Shown here: positions 12,001 through 27,000 of the stretch, piece by piece | How positions within the stretch are numbered: the stretch's first letter is position 1 | Layout: the number at the start of each line of letters is the position of its first letter | Assembly (NCBI GenBank): GCA_963662155.1 | Contig: OY759263.1 | Coordinates: 28,374,023-28,438,022 of the forward strand | Source of the DNA: Lamellibrachia columna | Taxonomy: Eukaryota; Annelida; Polychaeta; Sabellida; Siboglinidae | Reading direction: 5' to 3' | Length of the DNA stretch: 64,000 bases | Made by a program: the position numbers and the translations under genes | Notes under the pieces: generated by a model | Database searches by the model: none | What the model saw: only the letters and a program-made list of their open reading frames with translations | What the model was told of the DNA's origin: nothing

Positions 12001-15000
12001 ATAATTAATATCAATCGTTCCATATGTACAACAAATTAGCAGTTTCGTAGTTTTTTCAATTAGGTAATAAAATATTAATAACGGACGAATAGATAAAACG
12101 ATTATTTGAGATCAAACTTATACCTTCGCTAGTTGTTTCGACGAAAGATGTTGTTCCTTCGACTGTTGTTTGTGCAGCTGTTCCAGTGGTCTCTGTCGAA
12201 ATTATTGTTTCGGTTGACCCCGTGGTAACATCCGCAGCTGTGGTTGTTGCTGAAAAAAAATACTTAAAATAGAGCTAAGCATTTAGTAGATGCCGGAATT
12301 AAATTATTTTCTGTAATGACAGTTATATTGGTAAAGAAGTCTCATTGCCTACCCATCAAAATTACACTTATTTTTTAAACAGAAATGACAGTCATTTACC
12401 TTCGCTCGTTGTCTCAACAGATTGCGTCGTTCCTTCGATTGTACTTGTTTCAACTGACTCTGTAGTCGCTGCCGACGACAAGCTATCCGTCGATTCCGTT
12501 GTTTCCACAGGGGCTGTGGTGGATCCTGCCAGAAGAATATCATGTCAAATGCATTCATTGGTTTGAACGAAGACTTTTTTTAACAACACATTGAACATCC
12601 ATATATATAAATGGAATAACATTGAACATTATGCTGATTCATCAATGTTATGTGATTTGTTTCCAAGCTACAATTTTCGCTTATGCTTCATCAAACCTCA
12701 TGTATTCATTTTGAAATATGAAACAACGAATACGATTGATATTTTCAATACAACTTTATATTTTAAAATAGCTGCAAAGCACTCCTTCTGTTTTCTTCGT
12801 GTGGTATCAAAGATAGAGCTATATCATTTCTATATTTCCAAAATGACAACTGGAAAGGGATACACATAACTGCATTTGTAAACATTCGGTCGGTGTTACC
12901 TGAAGCAGTCGTACTTTCTATCTCGAGAGTAGTAGTATCCAATGATGCAGTAGTAGAAGACGTCGCTGAAGTAGTGTCTTCCTCGGTAATTTTCCCTTCT
13001 ACTACCGTACTTGCTACAGTTGGTGAATAGTCAAAATTCAATAATAAATTACAAATATCAGAGTTATAATATATTTATTTTCTATTTATTATAATTAATA
13101 TCAATCGTTCCATATGTTCAACAAATTACCAGTTTCGTAGATATTTCAATTGGGTAATAAAATATTAGTAACGGGCGAATAGATAAAACGATTAGTTGAG
13201 ATCATTCTTGTACCTTCGCTAGTTGTTTCGAAGAAAGATGTTGTTCCTTCGATTGTTGTTTGTGCAGCTATTCCAGTGGTCTCTGTCGAAGTTATTGTTT
13301 CGGTTGACCCCGTGGTAACATCCGCAGCTGTGGTTGTTGCTGAAAATAAATTATTTGAAATAGAACTAAGCATTTAGTAGATGCAGGAATTAAATTATTT
13401 TCTGTAATGACATTTATATTGGTAAAGAAGTCTCATTGCCTACCCATCAAAATTACACTTATTTTTTAAACAGAAATTACAGTCATTTACCTTCGCTCGT
13501 TGTCTCAACAGATTGCGTCGTTCCTTCGATTGTACTTGTCTCAACTGACTCTGTAGTCGCTGCCGACGACAAGCTATCCGTCGATTCCGTTGTTTCCACA
13601 GGGGCTGTGGTGGATCCTGCCAGAAGAATATCATGTCAAATGCATTCATTGGTTTGAAGGAAGACTTTTTTTAACAACACATTGAACATCCATATATATA
13701 AATGGAATAACATTGAACATTATGCTGATTCATCAATGTTATGTGATTTGTTTCCAAGCTACAATTTTCGCTTTTGCATTATCAAACCTCATGTATTCAT
13801 TTTAAAATATGAAACAACGAATGCGATTGATATTTTCAGTACACCTTTATATTTTAAAATAGCTGCAAAGCACTCCTTCTGTTTTCTTCGTGTGGTATCA
13901 AAGATAGAGCTATATCATTTCTATATTTCCAAAATGACAACTGGAAAGGGATACACATAACTGCATTTGTAAACATTCGGTCGGTGTTACCTGAAGCAGT
14001 CGTACTTTCTATCTCTAGAGTAGTAGTATCCAATGATGCAGTAGTAGAAGACGTCGCTGAAGTAGTGTCTTCCTCGGTAATTTTCCCTTCTACTACCGTA
14101 CTTGCTACAGTTGGTGAATAGTCAAAATTCAATAATAAATTACAAATATCAGAGTTATAATATATTTATTTTCTATTTATTATAATTAATATCAATCGTT
14201 CCATATGTTCAACAAATTACCAGTTTCGTAGATATTTCAATTGGGTAATAAAATATTAGTAACGGGCGAATAGATGAAACGATTAGTTGAGATCATTCTT
14301 GTACCTTCGCTAGTTGTTTCGACGAAAGATGTTGTTCCTTCGATTGTTGTTTGTGCAGCTATTCCAGTGGTCTCTGTCGAAGTTATTGTTTCGGTTGACC
14401 CCGTGGTAACACCCGCAGCTGTGGTTGTTGCTGATAAAAAATTATTTGAAATAGAACTAAGCATTTAGTAGATGCAGGAATTAAATTATTTTCTGTAATG
14501 ACATTTATATTGGTAAAGAAGTCTCATTGCCTAACCATCAAAATTACACTTATTTTTTAAACAGAAATGACAGTCATTTACCTTCGCTCGTTGTCTCAAC
14601 AGATTGCGTCGATCCTTCGATTGTACTTGTTTCAACTGACTCTGTAGTCGCTGCCGACGACAAGCTATCCGTCGATTCCGTTGTTTCCACAGGGGCAGTG
14701 GTGGATCCTGCCAGAAGAATATCATGTCAAATGCTTTCATTGGTTTGAACGAAGACTTTTTTTAACAACACATTGAACATCCATATATATAAATGGAATA
14801 ACATTGAACATTATGCTGATTCATCAATGTTATGTGATTTGTTTCCAAGCTACAATTTTCGCTTTTGCATTATCAAACCTCATGTATTCATTTTTAAATA
14901 TGAAACAACGAATGCGATTGATATTTTCAGTACACCTTTATATTTTAAAATAGCTGAAAAGCACTCCTTCTGTTTTCTTCGTGTGGTATCAAAGATAGAG

Positions 15001-18000
15001 CTATATCATTTCTATATTTCCAAAATGACAACTGGAAAGGGATACATATAATTGCATTTGTAAACATTCGGTCGGTGTTACCTGAAGCAGTCGTACTTTC
15101 TATCTCGAGAGTAGTAGTATCCAATGATGCAGTAGTAGAAGACGTCGCTGAAGTAGTGTCTTCCACGGTAGTTTTCCCTTCTACTACCGTACTTGCTACA
15201 GTTGCTGAATAATCAAAATTAAAATATAAATTACAAATATCATAGTTATATTATATTTATTTTCTATTTGTTATAATTAATATCAATCGTTCCATATGTA
15301 CAACAAATTAGCAGTTTCGTAGTTTTTTCAATTAGGTAATAAAATATTAATATCGGACGAATAGATAAAACGATTATTTGAGATCAAACTTATACCTTCG
15401 CTAGGTGTTTCGACGAAAGATGTTGTTCCTTCGACTGTTGTTTGTGCAGCTGTTCCAGTGGTCTCTGTCGAAGTTATTGTTTCGGTTGACCCCGTGGTAA
15501 CATCCACAGCTGTGGTTGTTGCTGAAAAAAAAAAATTGAAATAGAGCTAAGCATTTAGTAGATGCCGGAATTAAATTATTTTCTGTAATGACAGTTATAT
15601 TGGTAAAGAAGTCTCATTGCCTACCCATCAAAATTACACTTATTTTTTAAACAGAAATGACAGTCATTTACCTTCGCTCGTTGTCTCAACAGATTGCGTC
15701 GTTCCTTCGATTGTACTTGTTTCAAATGACTCGGTAGTCGCTGCCGACGACAAGCTATCCGTCGATTCCGTTGTTTCCACAGGGGCTGTGGTGGATCCTG
15801 CCAGAAGAATATCATGTCAAATGCATTCATTGGTTTGAACGAAGACTTTTTTTAACAACACATTGAACATCCATATATATAAATGGAATAACATTGAACA
15901 TTATGCTGATTCATCAATGTTATGTGATTTGTTTCCAAGCTACAATTTTCGCTTATGCTTCATCAAACCTCATGTATTCATTTTGAAATATGAAACAACG
16001 AATACGATTGATATTTTCAATACAACTATATATTTTAAAATAGCTGCAAAGCACTCCTTCTGTTTTCTTCGTGTGGTATCAAAGATAGAGCTATATCATT
16101 TCTATATTTCCAAAATGACAACTGGAAAGGGATACACATAACTGCATTTGTAAACATTCGGTCGGTGTTACCTGAAGCAGTCGTACTTTCTATCTCGAGA
16201 GTAGTAGTATCCAATGATGCAGTAGTAGAAGACGTCGCTGAAGTAGTGTCTTCCTCGGTAATTTTCCCTTCTACTACCGTACTTGCTACAGTTGGTGAAT
16301 AGTCAAAATTCAATAATAAATTACAAATATCCGAGTTATAATATATTTATTTTCTATTTATTATAATTAATATCAATCGTTCCATATGTTCAACAAATTA
16401 CCAGTTTCGTAGATATTTCTATTGGGTAATAAAATATTAGTAACGGGCGAATAGATAAAACGATTAGTTGAGATCATTCTTGTACCTTCGCTAGTTGTTT
16501 CGACGAAAGATGTTGTTCCTTCGATTGTTGTTTGTGCAGCTATTCCAGTGGTCTCTGTCGAAGTTATTGTTTCGGTTGACCCCGTGGTAACATCCGCAGC
16601 TGTGGTTGTTGCTGAAAAAAAATACTTAAAATAGAGCTAAGCATTTAGTAGATGCCGGAATTAAATTATTTTCTGTAATGACAGTTATATTGGTAAAGAA
16701 GTCTCATTGCCTACCCATCAAAATTACACTTATTTTTTAAACAGAAATGACAGTCATTTACCTTCGCTCGTTGTCTCAACAGATTGCGTCGTTCCTTCGA
16801 TTGTACTTGTTTCAACTGACTCTGTAGTCGCTGCCGACGACAAGCTATCCGTCGATTCCGTTGTTTCCACAGGGGCTGTGGTGGATCCTGCCAGAAGAAT
16901 ATCATGTCAAATGCATTCATTGGTTTGAACGAAGACTTTGTTTAACAACACATTGAACATCCATATATATAAATGGAATAACATTGGACATTATGCTGAT
17001 TCATCAATGTTATGTGATTTGTTTCCAAGCTACAATTTTCGCTTATGCTTCATCAAACCTCATGTATTCATTTTGAAATATGAAACAACGAATACGATTG
17101 ATATTTTCAATACAACTTTATATTTTAAAATAGCTGCAAAGCACTCCTTCTGTTTTCTTCGTGTGGTATCAAAGATAGAGCTATATCATTTCTATATTTC
17201 CAAAATGACAACTGGAAAGGGATACACATAACTGCATTTGTAAACATTCGGTCGGTGTTACCTGAAGCAGTCGAACTTTCTATCTCGAGAATAGTAGTAT
17301 CCAATGATGCAGTAGTAGAAGACGTCGCTGAAGTAGTGTCTTCCTCGGTAATTTTCCCTTCTACTACCGTACTTGCTACAGTTGGTGAATAGTCAAAATT
17401 CAATAATAAATTACAAATATCCGAGTTATAATATATTTATTTTCTATTTATTATAATTAATATCAATCGTTCCATATGTTCAACAAATTACCAGTTTCGT
17501 AGATATTTCAATTGGGCAATAAAATATTAGTAACGGGCGAATAGATAAAACGATTAGTTGAGATCATTCTTGTACCTTCGCTAGTTGTTTCGACGAAATA
17601 TGTTGTTCCTTCGATTGTTGTTTGTGCAGCTATTCCAGTGGTCTCTGTCCAAATTATTGTTTCGGTTGACCCCGTGGTAACATCCGCAGCTGTGGTTGTT
17701 GCTGAAAAAAAAATATTTGAAATAGAACTAAGCATTTAGTAGATGCAGGAATTAAATTATTTTCTGTAATGACATTTATATTGGTAAAGAAGTCTCATTG
17801 CCTACCCATCAAAATTACACTTATTTTTTAAACAGAAATTACAGTCATTTACCTTCGCTCGTTGTCTCAACAGATTGCGTCGTTCCTTCGATTGTACTTG
17901 TCTCAACTGACTCTGTAGTCGCTGCCGACGACAAGCTATCCGTCGATTCCGTTGTTTCCACAGAGGCTGTGGTGGATCCTGCCAGAAGAATATCATGTCA

Positions 18001-21000
18001 AATGCATTCATTGGTTTGAACGAAGACTTTTTTTAACAACACATTGAACATCCATATATATAAATGGAATAACATTGGACATTATGCTGATTCATCAATG
18101 TTATGTGATTTGTTTCCAAGCTACAATTTTCGCTTATGCTTCATCAAACCTCATGTATTCATTTTGAAATATGAAACAACGAATACGATTGATATTTTCA
18201 ATACAACTTTATATTTTAAAATAGCTGCAAAGCACTCCTTCTGTTTTCTTCGTGTGGTATCAAAGATAGAGCTATATCATTTCTATATTTCCAAAATGAC
18301 AACTGGAAAGGGATACACATAACTGCATTTGTAAACATTCGGTCGGTGTTACCTGAAGCAGTCGAACTTTCTATCTCGAGAATAGTAGTATCCAATGATG
18401 CAGTAGTAGAAGACGTCGCTGAAGTAGTGTCTTCCTCGGTAATTTTCCCTTCTACTACCGTACTTGCTACAGTTGGTGAATAGTCAAAATTCAATAATAA
18501 ATTACAAATATCCGAGTTATAATATATTTATTTTCTATTTATTATAATTAATATCAATCGTTCCATATGTTCAACAAATTACCAGTTTCGTAGATATTTC
18601 AATTGGGCAATAAAATATTAGTAACGGGCGAATAGATAAAACGATTAGTTGAGATCATTCTTGTACCTTCGCTAGTTGTTTCGACGAAAGATGTTGTTCC
18701 TTCGATTGTTGTTTGTGCAGCTATTCCAGTGGTCTCTGTCCAAATTATTGTTTCGGTTGACCCCGTGGTAACATCCGCAGCTGTGGTTGTTGCTGAAAAA
18801 AAATTATTTGAAATAGAACTAAGCATTTAGTAGATGCAGGAATTAAATTATTTTCTGTAATGACATTTATATTGATAAAGAAGTCTCATTGCCTACCCAT
18901 CAAAATTACACTTATTTTTTAAACAGAAATTACAGTCATTTACCTTCGCTCGTTGTCTCAACAGATTGCGTCGTTCCTTCGATTGTACTTGTCTCAACTG
19001 ACTCTGTAGTCGCTGCCGACGACAAGCTATCCGTCGATTCCGTTGTTTCCACAGAGGCTGTGGTGGATCCTGCCAGAAGAATATCATGTCAAATGCATTC
19101 ATTGGTTTGAACGAAGACTTTTTTTAACAACACATTGAACATCCATATATATAAATGGAATAACATTGAACATTATGCTGATTCATCAATGTTATGTGAT
19201 TTGTTTCCAAGCTACAATTTTCGCTTTTGCATTATCAAACCTCATGTATTCATTTTAAAATATGAAACAACGAATGCGATTGATATTTTCAGTACACCTT
19301 TATATTTTAAAATAGCTGCAAAGCACTCCTTCTGTTTTCTTCGTGTGGTATCAAAGATAGAGCTATATCATTTCTATATTTCCAAAATGACAACTGGAAA
19401 GGGATACACATAACTGCATTTGTAAACATTCGGTCGGTGTTACCTGAAGCAGTCGTACTTTCTATCTCGAGAGTAGTAGTATCCAATGACGCAGTAGCAG
19501 AAGACGTCGCTGAAGTAGTGTCTTCCACGGTAGTTTTCCCTTCTACTACCGTACTTGCTACAGTTGCTGAATAATCAAAATTAAAAAATAAATTACAAAT
19601 ATCATAGTTATATTATATATTTTTTTGTATTTGTTATAATTAATATCAATCGTTCCATATGTACAACAAATTAGCAGTTTCGTAGTTTTTTCAATTAGGT
19701 AATAAAATATTAATAACGGACGAATAGATAAAACTATTATTTGAGATCAAACTTATACCTTCGCTAGTTGTTTCGACGAAAGATGTTGTTCCTTCGACTG
19801 TTGTTTGTGCAGCTGTTCCAGTGGTCTCTGTCGAAATTATTGTTTCGGTTGACCCCGTGGTAACATCCGCAGCTGTGGTTGTTGCTGAAAAAAAATACTT
19901 AAAATAGAGCTAAGCATTTAGTAGATGCCGGAATTAAATTATTTTCTGTAATGACAGTTATATTGGTAAACAAGTCACATTGCCTACCCATCAAAATTAC
20001 ACTGATTGTTTAAACAGAAATGACAGTCATTTACCTTCGCTCGTTGTCTCAACGGATTGCGTCGTTCCTTCGATTGTACTTGTTACAACTGAATCTGTAG
20101 TCGCTGCCGACGACAAGCTATCCGTCGATTCCGTGGTTTCCACAGGAGCTGTGGTGGATCCTGCCAGAAGAACATCATGTCAAATGCATTCATTGGTTTG
20201 AACGAAGACTTTTTTAACAACACATTGAACATCCATATATATAAATGGAATAACATTGAACATTATGCTGATTCATCAATTTTATGTGATTTGTTTCCAA
20301 GCTACAATTTTCGCTTTTGCATTATCAAACCTCATGTATTCATTTTAAAATATGAAAAAACGAATGCGATTGATATTTTCAGTACACCTTTATATTTTAA
20401 AATAGCTGCAAAGCACTCCTTCTGTTTTCTTCGTGTGGTATCAAAGATAGAGCTATATCATTTCTATATTTCCAAAATGACAACTGGAAAGGGATACACA
20501 TAACTGCATTTGTAAACATTCGGTCGGTGTTACCTGAAGCAGTCGTACTTTCTATCTCGAGAGTAGTAGTATCCAATGATGCAGTAGTAGAAGACGTCGC
20601 TGAAGTAGTGTCTTCCTCGGTAATTTTCCCTTCTACTACCGTACTTGCTACAGTTGGTGAATAGTCAAAATTCAATAATAAATTACAAATATCAGAGTTA
20701 TAATATATTTATTTTCTATTTATTATAATTAATATCAATCGTTCCATATGTTCAACAAATTACCAGTTTCGTAGATATTTCAATTGGGTAATAAAATATT
20801 AGTAACGGGCGAATAGATAAAACGATTAGTTGAGATCATTCTTGTACCTTCGCTAGTTGTTTCGAAGAAAGATGTTGTTCCTTCGATTGTTGTTTGTGCA
20901 GCTATTCCAGTGGTCTCTGTCGAAGTTATTGTTTCGGTTGACCCCGTGGTAACATCCGCAGCTGTGGTTGTTGCTGAAAATAAATTATTTGAAATAGAAC

Positions 21001-24000
21001 TAAGCATTTAGTAGATGCAGGAATTAAATTATTTTCTGTAATGACATTTATATTGGTAAAGAAGTCTCATTGCCTACCCATCAAAATTACACTTATTTTT
21101 TAAACAGAAATTACAGTCATTTACCTTCGCTCGTTGTCTCAACAGATTGCGTCGTTCCTTCGATTGTACTTGTCTCAACTGACTCTGTAGTCGCTGCCGA
21201 CGACAAGCTATCCGTCGATTCCGTTGTTTCCACAGGGGCTGTGGTGGATCCTGCCAGAAGAATATCATGTCAAATGCATTCATTGGTTTGAAGGAAGACT
21301 TTTTTTAACAACACATTGAACATCCATATATATAAATGGAATAACATTGAACATTATGCTGATTCATCAATGTTATGTGATTTGTTTCCAAGCTACAATT
21401 TTCGCTTTTGCATTATCAAACCTCATGTATTCATTTTAAAATATGAAACAACGAATGCGATTGATATTTTCAGTACACCTTTATATTTTAAAATAGCTGC
21501 AAAGCACTCCTTCTGTTTTCTTCGTGTGGTATCAAAGATAGAGCTATATCATTTCTATATTTCCAAAATGACAACTGGAAAGGGATACACATAACTGCAT
21601 TTGTAAACATTCGGTCGGTGTTACCTGAAGCAGTCGTACTTTCTATCTCTAGAGTAGTAGTATCCAATGATGCAGTAGTAGAAGACGTCGCTGAAGTAGT
21701 GTCTTCCTCGGTAATTTTCCCTTCTACTACCGTACTTGCTACAGTTGGTGAATAGTCAAAATTCAATAATAAATTACAAATATCAGAGTTATAATATATT
21801 TATTTTCTATTTATTATAATTAATATCAATCGTTCCATATGTTCAACAAATTACCAGTTTCGTAGATATTTCAATTGGGTAATAAAATATTAGTAACGGG
21901 CGAATAGATGAAACGATTAGTTGAGATCATTCTTGTACCTTCGCTAGTTGTTTCGACGAAAGATGTTGTTCCTTCGATTGTTGTTTGTGCAGCTATTCCA
22001 GTGGTCTCTGTCGAAGTTATTGTTTCGGTTGACCCCGTGGTAACATCCGCAGCTGTGGTTGTTGCTGATAAAAAATTATTTGAAATAGAACTAAGCATTT
22101 AGTAGATGCAGGAATTAAATTATTTTCTGTAATGACATTTATATTGGTAAAGAAGTCTCATTGCCTAACCATCAAAATTACACTTATTTTTTAAACAGAA
22201 ATGACAGTCATTTACCTTCGCTCGTTGTCTCAACAGATTGCGTCGATCCTTCGATTGTACTTGTTTCAACTGACTCTGTAGTCGCTGCCGACGACAAGCT
22301 ATCCGTCGATTCCGTTGTTTCCACAGGGGCAGTGGTGGATCCTGCCAGAAGAATATCATGTCAAATGCTTTCATTGGTTTGAACGAAGAATTTTTTTAAC
22401 AACACATTGAACATCCATATATATAAATGGAATAACATTGAACATTATGCTGATTCATCAATGTTATGTGATTTGTTTCCAAGCTACAATTTTCGCTTTT
22501 GCATTATCAAACCTCATGTATTCATTTTTAAATATGAAACAACGAATGCGATTGATATTTTCAGTACACCTTTATATTTTAAAATAGCTGAAAAGCACTC
22601 CTTCTGTTTTCTTCGTGTGGTATCAAAGATAGAGCTATATCATTTCTATATTTCCAAAATGACAACTGGAAAGGGATACATATAATTGCATTTGTAAACA
22701 TTCGGTCGGTGTTACCTGAAGCAGTCGTACTTTCTATCTCGAGAGTAGTAGTATCCAATGATGCAGTAGTAGAAGACGTCGCTGAAGTAGTGTCTTCCAC
22801 GGTAGTTTTCCCTTCTACTACCGTACTTGCTACAGTTGCTGAATAATCAAAATTAAAATATAAATTACAAATATCATAGTTATATTATATTTATTTTCTA
22901 TTTGTTATAATTAATATCAATCGTTCCATATGTACAACAAATTAGCAGTTTCGTAGTTTTTTCAATTAGGTAATAAAATATTAATATCGGACGAATAGAT
23001 AAAACGATTATTTGAGATCAAACTTATACCTTCGCTAGGTGTTTCGACGAAAGATGTTGTTCCTTCGACTGTTGTTTGTGCAGCTGTTCCAGTGGTCTCT
23101 GTCGAAGTTATTGTTTCGGTTGACCCCGTGGTAACATCCACAGCTGTGGTTGTTGCTGAAAAAAAAAAATTTAAATAGAGCTAAGCATTTAGTAGATGCC
23201 GGAATTAAATTATTTTCTGTAATGACAGTTATATTGGTAAAGAAGTCTCATTGCCTACCCATCAAAATTACACTTATTTTTTAAACAGAAATGACAGTCA
23301 TTTACCTTCGCTCGTTGTCTCAACAGATTGCGTCGTTCCTTCGATTGTACTTGTTTCAAATGACTCGGTAGTCGCTGCCGACGACAAGCTATCCGTCGAT
23401 TCCGTTGTTTCCACAGGGGCTGTGGTGGATCCTGCCAGAAGAATATCATGTCAAATGCATTCATTGGTTTGAACGAAGACTTTTTTTAACAACACATTGA
23501 ACATCCATATATATAAATGGAATAACATTGAACATTATGCTGATTCATCAATGTTATGTGATTTGTTTCCAAGCTACAATTTTCGCTTATGCTTCATCAA
23601 ACCTCATGTATTCATTTTGAAATATGAAACAACGAATACGATTGATATTTTCAATACAACTATATATTTTAAAATAGCTGCAAAGCACTCCTTCTGTTTT
23701 CTTCGTGTGGTATCAAAGATAGAGCTATATCATTTCTATATTTCCAAAATGACAACTGGAAAGGGATACACATAACTGCATTTGTAAACATTCGGTCGGT
23801 GTTACCTGAAGCAGTCGTACTTTCTATCTCGAGAGTAGTAGTATCCAATGATGCAGTAGTAGAAGACGTCGCTGAAGTAGTGTCTTCCTCGGTAATTTTC
23901 CCTTCTACTACCGTACTTGCTACAGTTGGTGAATAGTCAAAATTCAATAATAAATTACAAATATCCGAGTTATAATATATTTATTTTCTATTTATTATAA

Positions 24001-27000
24001 TTAATATCAATCGTTCCATATGTTCAACAAATTACCAGTTTCGTAGATATTTCTATTGGGTAATAAAATATTAGTAACGGGCGAATAGATAAAACGATTA
24101 GTTGAGATCATTCTTGTACCTTCGCTAGTTGTTTCGACGAAAGATGTTGTTCCTTCGATTGTTGTTTGTGCAGCTATTCCAGTGGTCTCTGTCGAAGTTA
24201 TTGTTTCGGTTGACCCCGTGGTAACATCCGCAGCTGTGGTTGTTGCTGAAAAAAAATACTTAAAATAGAGCTAAGCATTTAGTAGATGCCGGAATTAAAT
24301 TATTTTCTGTAATGACAGTTATATTGGTAAAGAAGTCTCATTGCCTACCCATCAAAATTACACTTATTTTTTAAACAGAAATGACAGTCATTTACCTTCG
24401 CTCGTTGTCTCAACAGATTGCGTCGTTCCTTCGATTGTACTTGTTTCAACTGACTCTGTAGTCGCTGCCGACGACAAGCTATCCGTCGATTCCGTTGTTT
24501 CCACAGGGGCTGTGGTGGATCCTGCCAGAAGAATATCATGTCAAATGCATTCATTGGTTTGAACGAAGACTTTGTTTAACAACACATTGAACATCCATAT
24601 ATATAAATGGAATAACATTGGACATTATGCTGATTCATCAATGTTATGTGATTTGTTTCCAAGCTACAATTTTCGCTTATGCTTCATCAAACCTCATGTA
24701 TTCATTTTGAAATATGAAACAACGAATACGATTGATATTTTCAATACAACTTTATATTTTAAAATAGCTGCAAAGCACTCCTTCTGTTTTCTTCGTGTGG
24801 TATCAAAGATAGAGCTATATCATTTCTATATTTCCAAAATGACAACTGGAAAGGGATACACATAACTGCATTTGTAAACATTCGGTCGGTGTTACCTGAA
24901 GCAGTCGAACTTTCTATCTCGAGAATAGTAGTATCCAATGATGCAGTAGTAGAAGACGTCGCTGAAGTAGTGTCTTCCTCGGTAATTTTCCCTTCTACTA
25001 CCGTACTTGCTACAGTTGGTGAATAGTCAAAATTCAATAATAAATTACAAATATCCGAGTTATAATATATTTATTTTCTATTTATTATAATTAATATCAA
25101 TCGTTCCATATGTTCAACAAATTACCAGTTTCGTAGATATTTCAATTGGGCAATAAAATATTAGTAACGGGCGAATAGATAAAACGATTAGTTGAGATCA
25201 TTCTTGTACCTTCGCTAGTTGTTTCGACGAAATATGTTGTTCCTTCGATTGTTGTTTGTGCAGCTATTCCAGTGGTCTCTGTCCAAATTATTGTTTCGGT
25301 TGACCCCGTGGTAACATCCGCAGCTGTGGTTGTTGCTGAAAAAAAAATATTTGAAATAGAACTAAGCATTTAGTAGATGCAGGAATTAAATTATTTTCTG
25401 TAATGACATTTATATTGGTAAAGAAGTCTCATTGCCTACCCATCAAAATTACACTTATTTTTTAAACAGAAATTACAGTCATTTACCTTCGCTCGTTGTC
25501 TCAACAGATTGCGTCGTTCCTTCGATTGTACTTGTCTCAACTGACTCTGTAGTCGCTGCCGACGACAAGCTATCCGTCGATTCCGTTGTTTCCACAGAGG
25601 CTGTGGTGGATCCTGCCAGAAGAATATCATGTCAAATGCATTCATTGGTTTGAACGAAGACTTTTTTTAACAACACATTGAACATCCATATATATAAATG
25701 GAATAACATTGGACATTATGCTGATTCATCAATGTTATGTGATTTGTTTCCAAGCTACAATTTTCGCTTATGCTTCATCAAACCTCATGTATTCATTTTG
25801 AAATATGAAACAACGAATACGATTGATATTTTCAATACAACTTTATATTTTAAAATAGCTGCAAAGCACTCCTTCTGTTTTCTTCGTGTGGTATCAAAGA
25901 TAGAGCTATATCATTTCTATATTTCCAAAATGACAACTGGAAAGGGATACACATAACTGCATTTGTAAACATTCGGTCGGTGTTACCTGAAGCAGTCGAA
26001 CTTTCTATCTCGAGAATAGTAGTATCCAATGATGCAGTAGTAGAAGACGTCGCTGAAGTAGTGTCTTCCTCGGTAATTTTCCCTTCTACTACCGTACTTG
26101 CTACAGTTGGTGAATAGTCAAAATTCAATAATAAATTACAAATATCCGAGTTATAATATATTTATTTTCTATTTATTATAATTAATATCAATCGTTCCAT
26201 ATGTTCAACAAATTACCAGTTTCGTAGATATTTCAATTGGGCAATAAAATATTAGTAACGGGCGAATAGATAAAACGATTAGTTGAGATCATTCTTGTAC
26301 CTTCGCTAGTTGTTTCGACGAAAGATGTTGTTCCTTCGACTGTTGTTTGTGCAGCTGTTCCAGTGGTCTCTGTCGAAATTATTGTTTCGGTTGACCCCGT
26401 GGTAACATCCGCAGCTGTGGTTGTTGCTGAAAAAAAATACTTAAAATAGAGCTAAGCATTTAGTAGATGCCGGAATTAAATTATTTTCTGTAATGACAGT
26501 TATATTGGTAAACAAGTCACATTGCCTACCCATCAAAATTACACTGATTGTTTAAACAGAAATGACAGTCATTTACCTTCGCTCGTTGTCTCAACGGATT
26601 GCGTCGTTCCTTCGATTGTACTTGTTACAACTGAATCTGTAGTCGCTGCCGACGACAAGCTATCCGTCGATTCCGTGGTTTCCACAGGAGCTGTGGTGGA
26701 TCCTGCCAGAAGAACATCATGTCAAATGCATTCATTGGTTTGAACGAAGACTTTTTTAACAACACATTGAACATCCATATATATAAATGGAATAACATTG
26801 AACATTATGCTGATTCATCAATTTTATGTGATTTGTTTCCAAGCTACAATTTTCGCTTTTGCATTATCAAACCTCATGTATTCATTTTAAAATATGAAAA
26901 AACGAATGCGATTGATATTTTCAGTACACCTTTATATTTTAAAATAGCTGCAAAGCACTCCTTCTGTTTTCTTCGTGTGGTATCAAAGATATAGCTATAT

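Larger units (their letters stand above)
12900..26300. repeat. Seven-unit higher-order repeat, period 7,634 bp (unit 12/13-17 and 19/20-24)
   Basis: The part from E1 of unit 12 to the end of unit 17 recurs from E1 of unit 19 to the end of unit 24 at an offset of 7,634 bp. Private variants recur in the same order: GTTSFFETT in units 13/20, VETPSE and TESFETS in 15/22, IIWTETTG with TTYFVETT in 17/24. After unit 24 the offset drops to 6,542 bp because one unit is missing. Confidence 0.8.
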
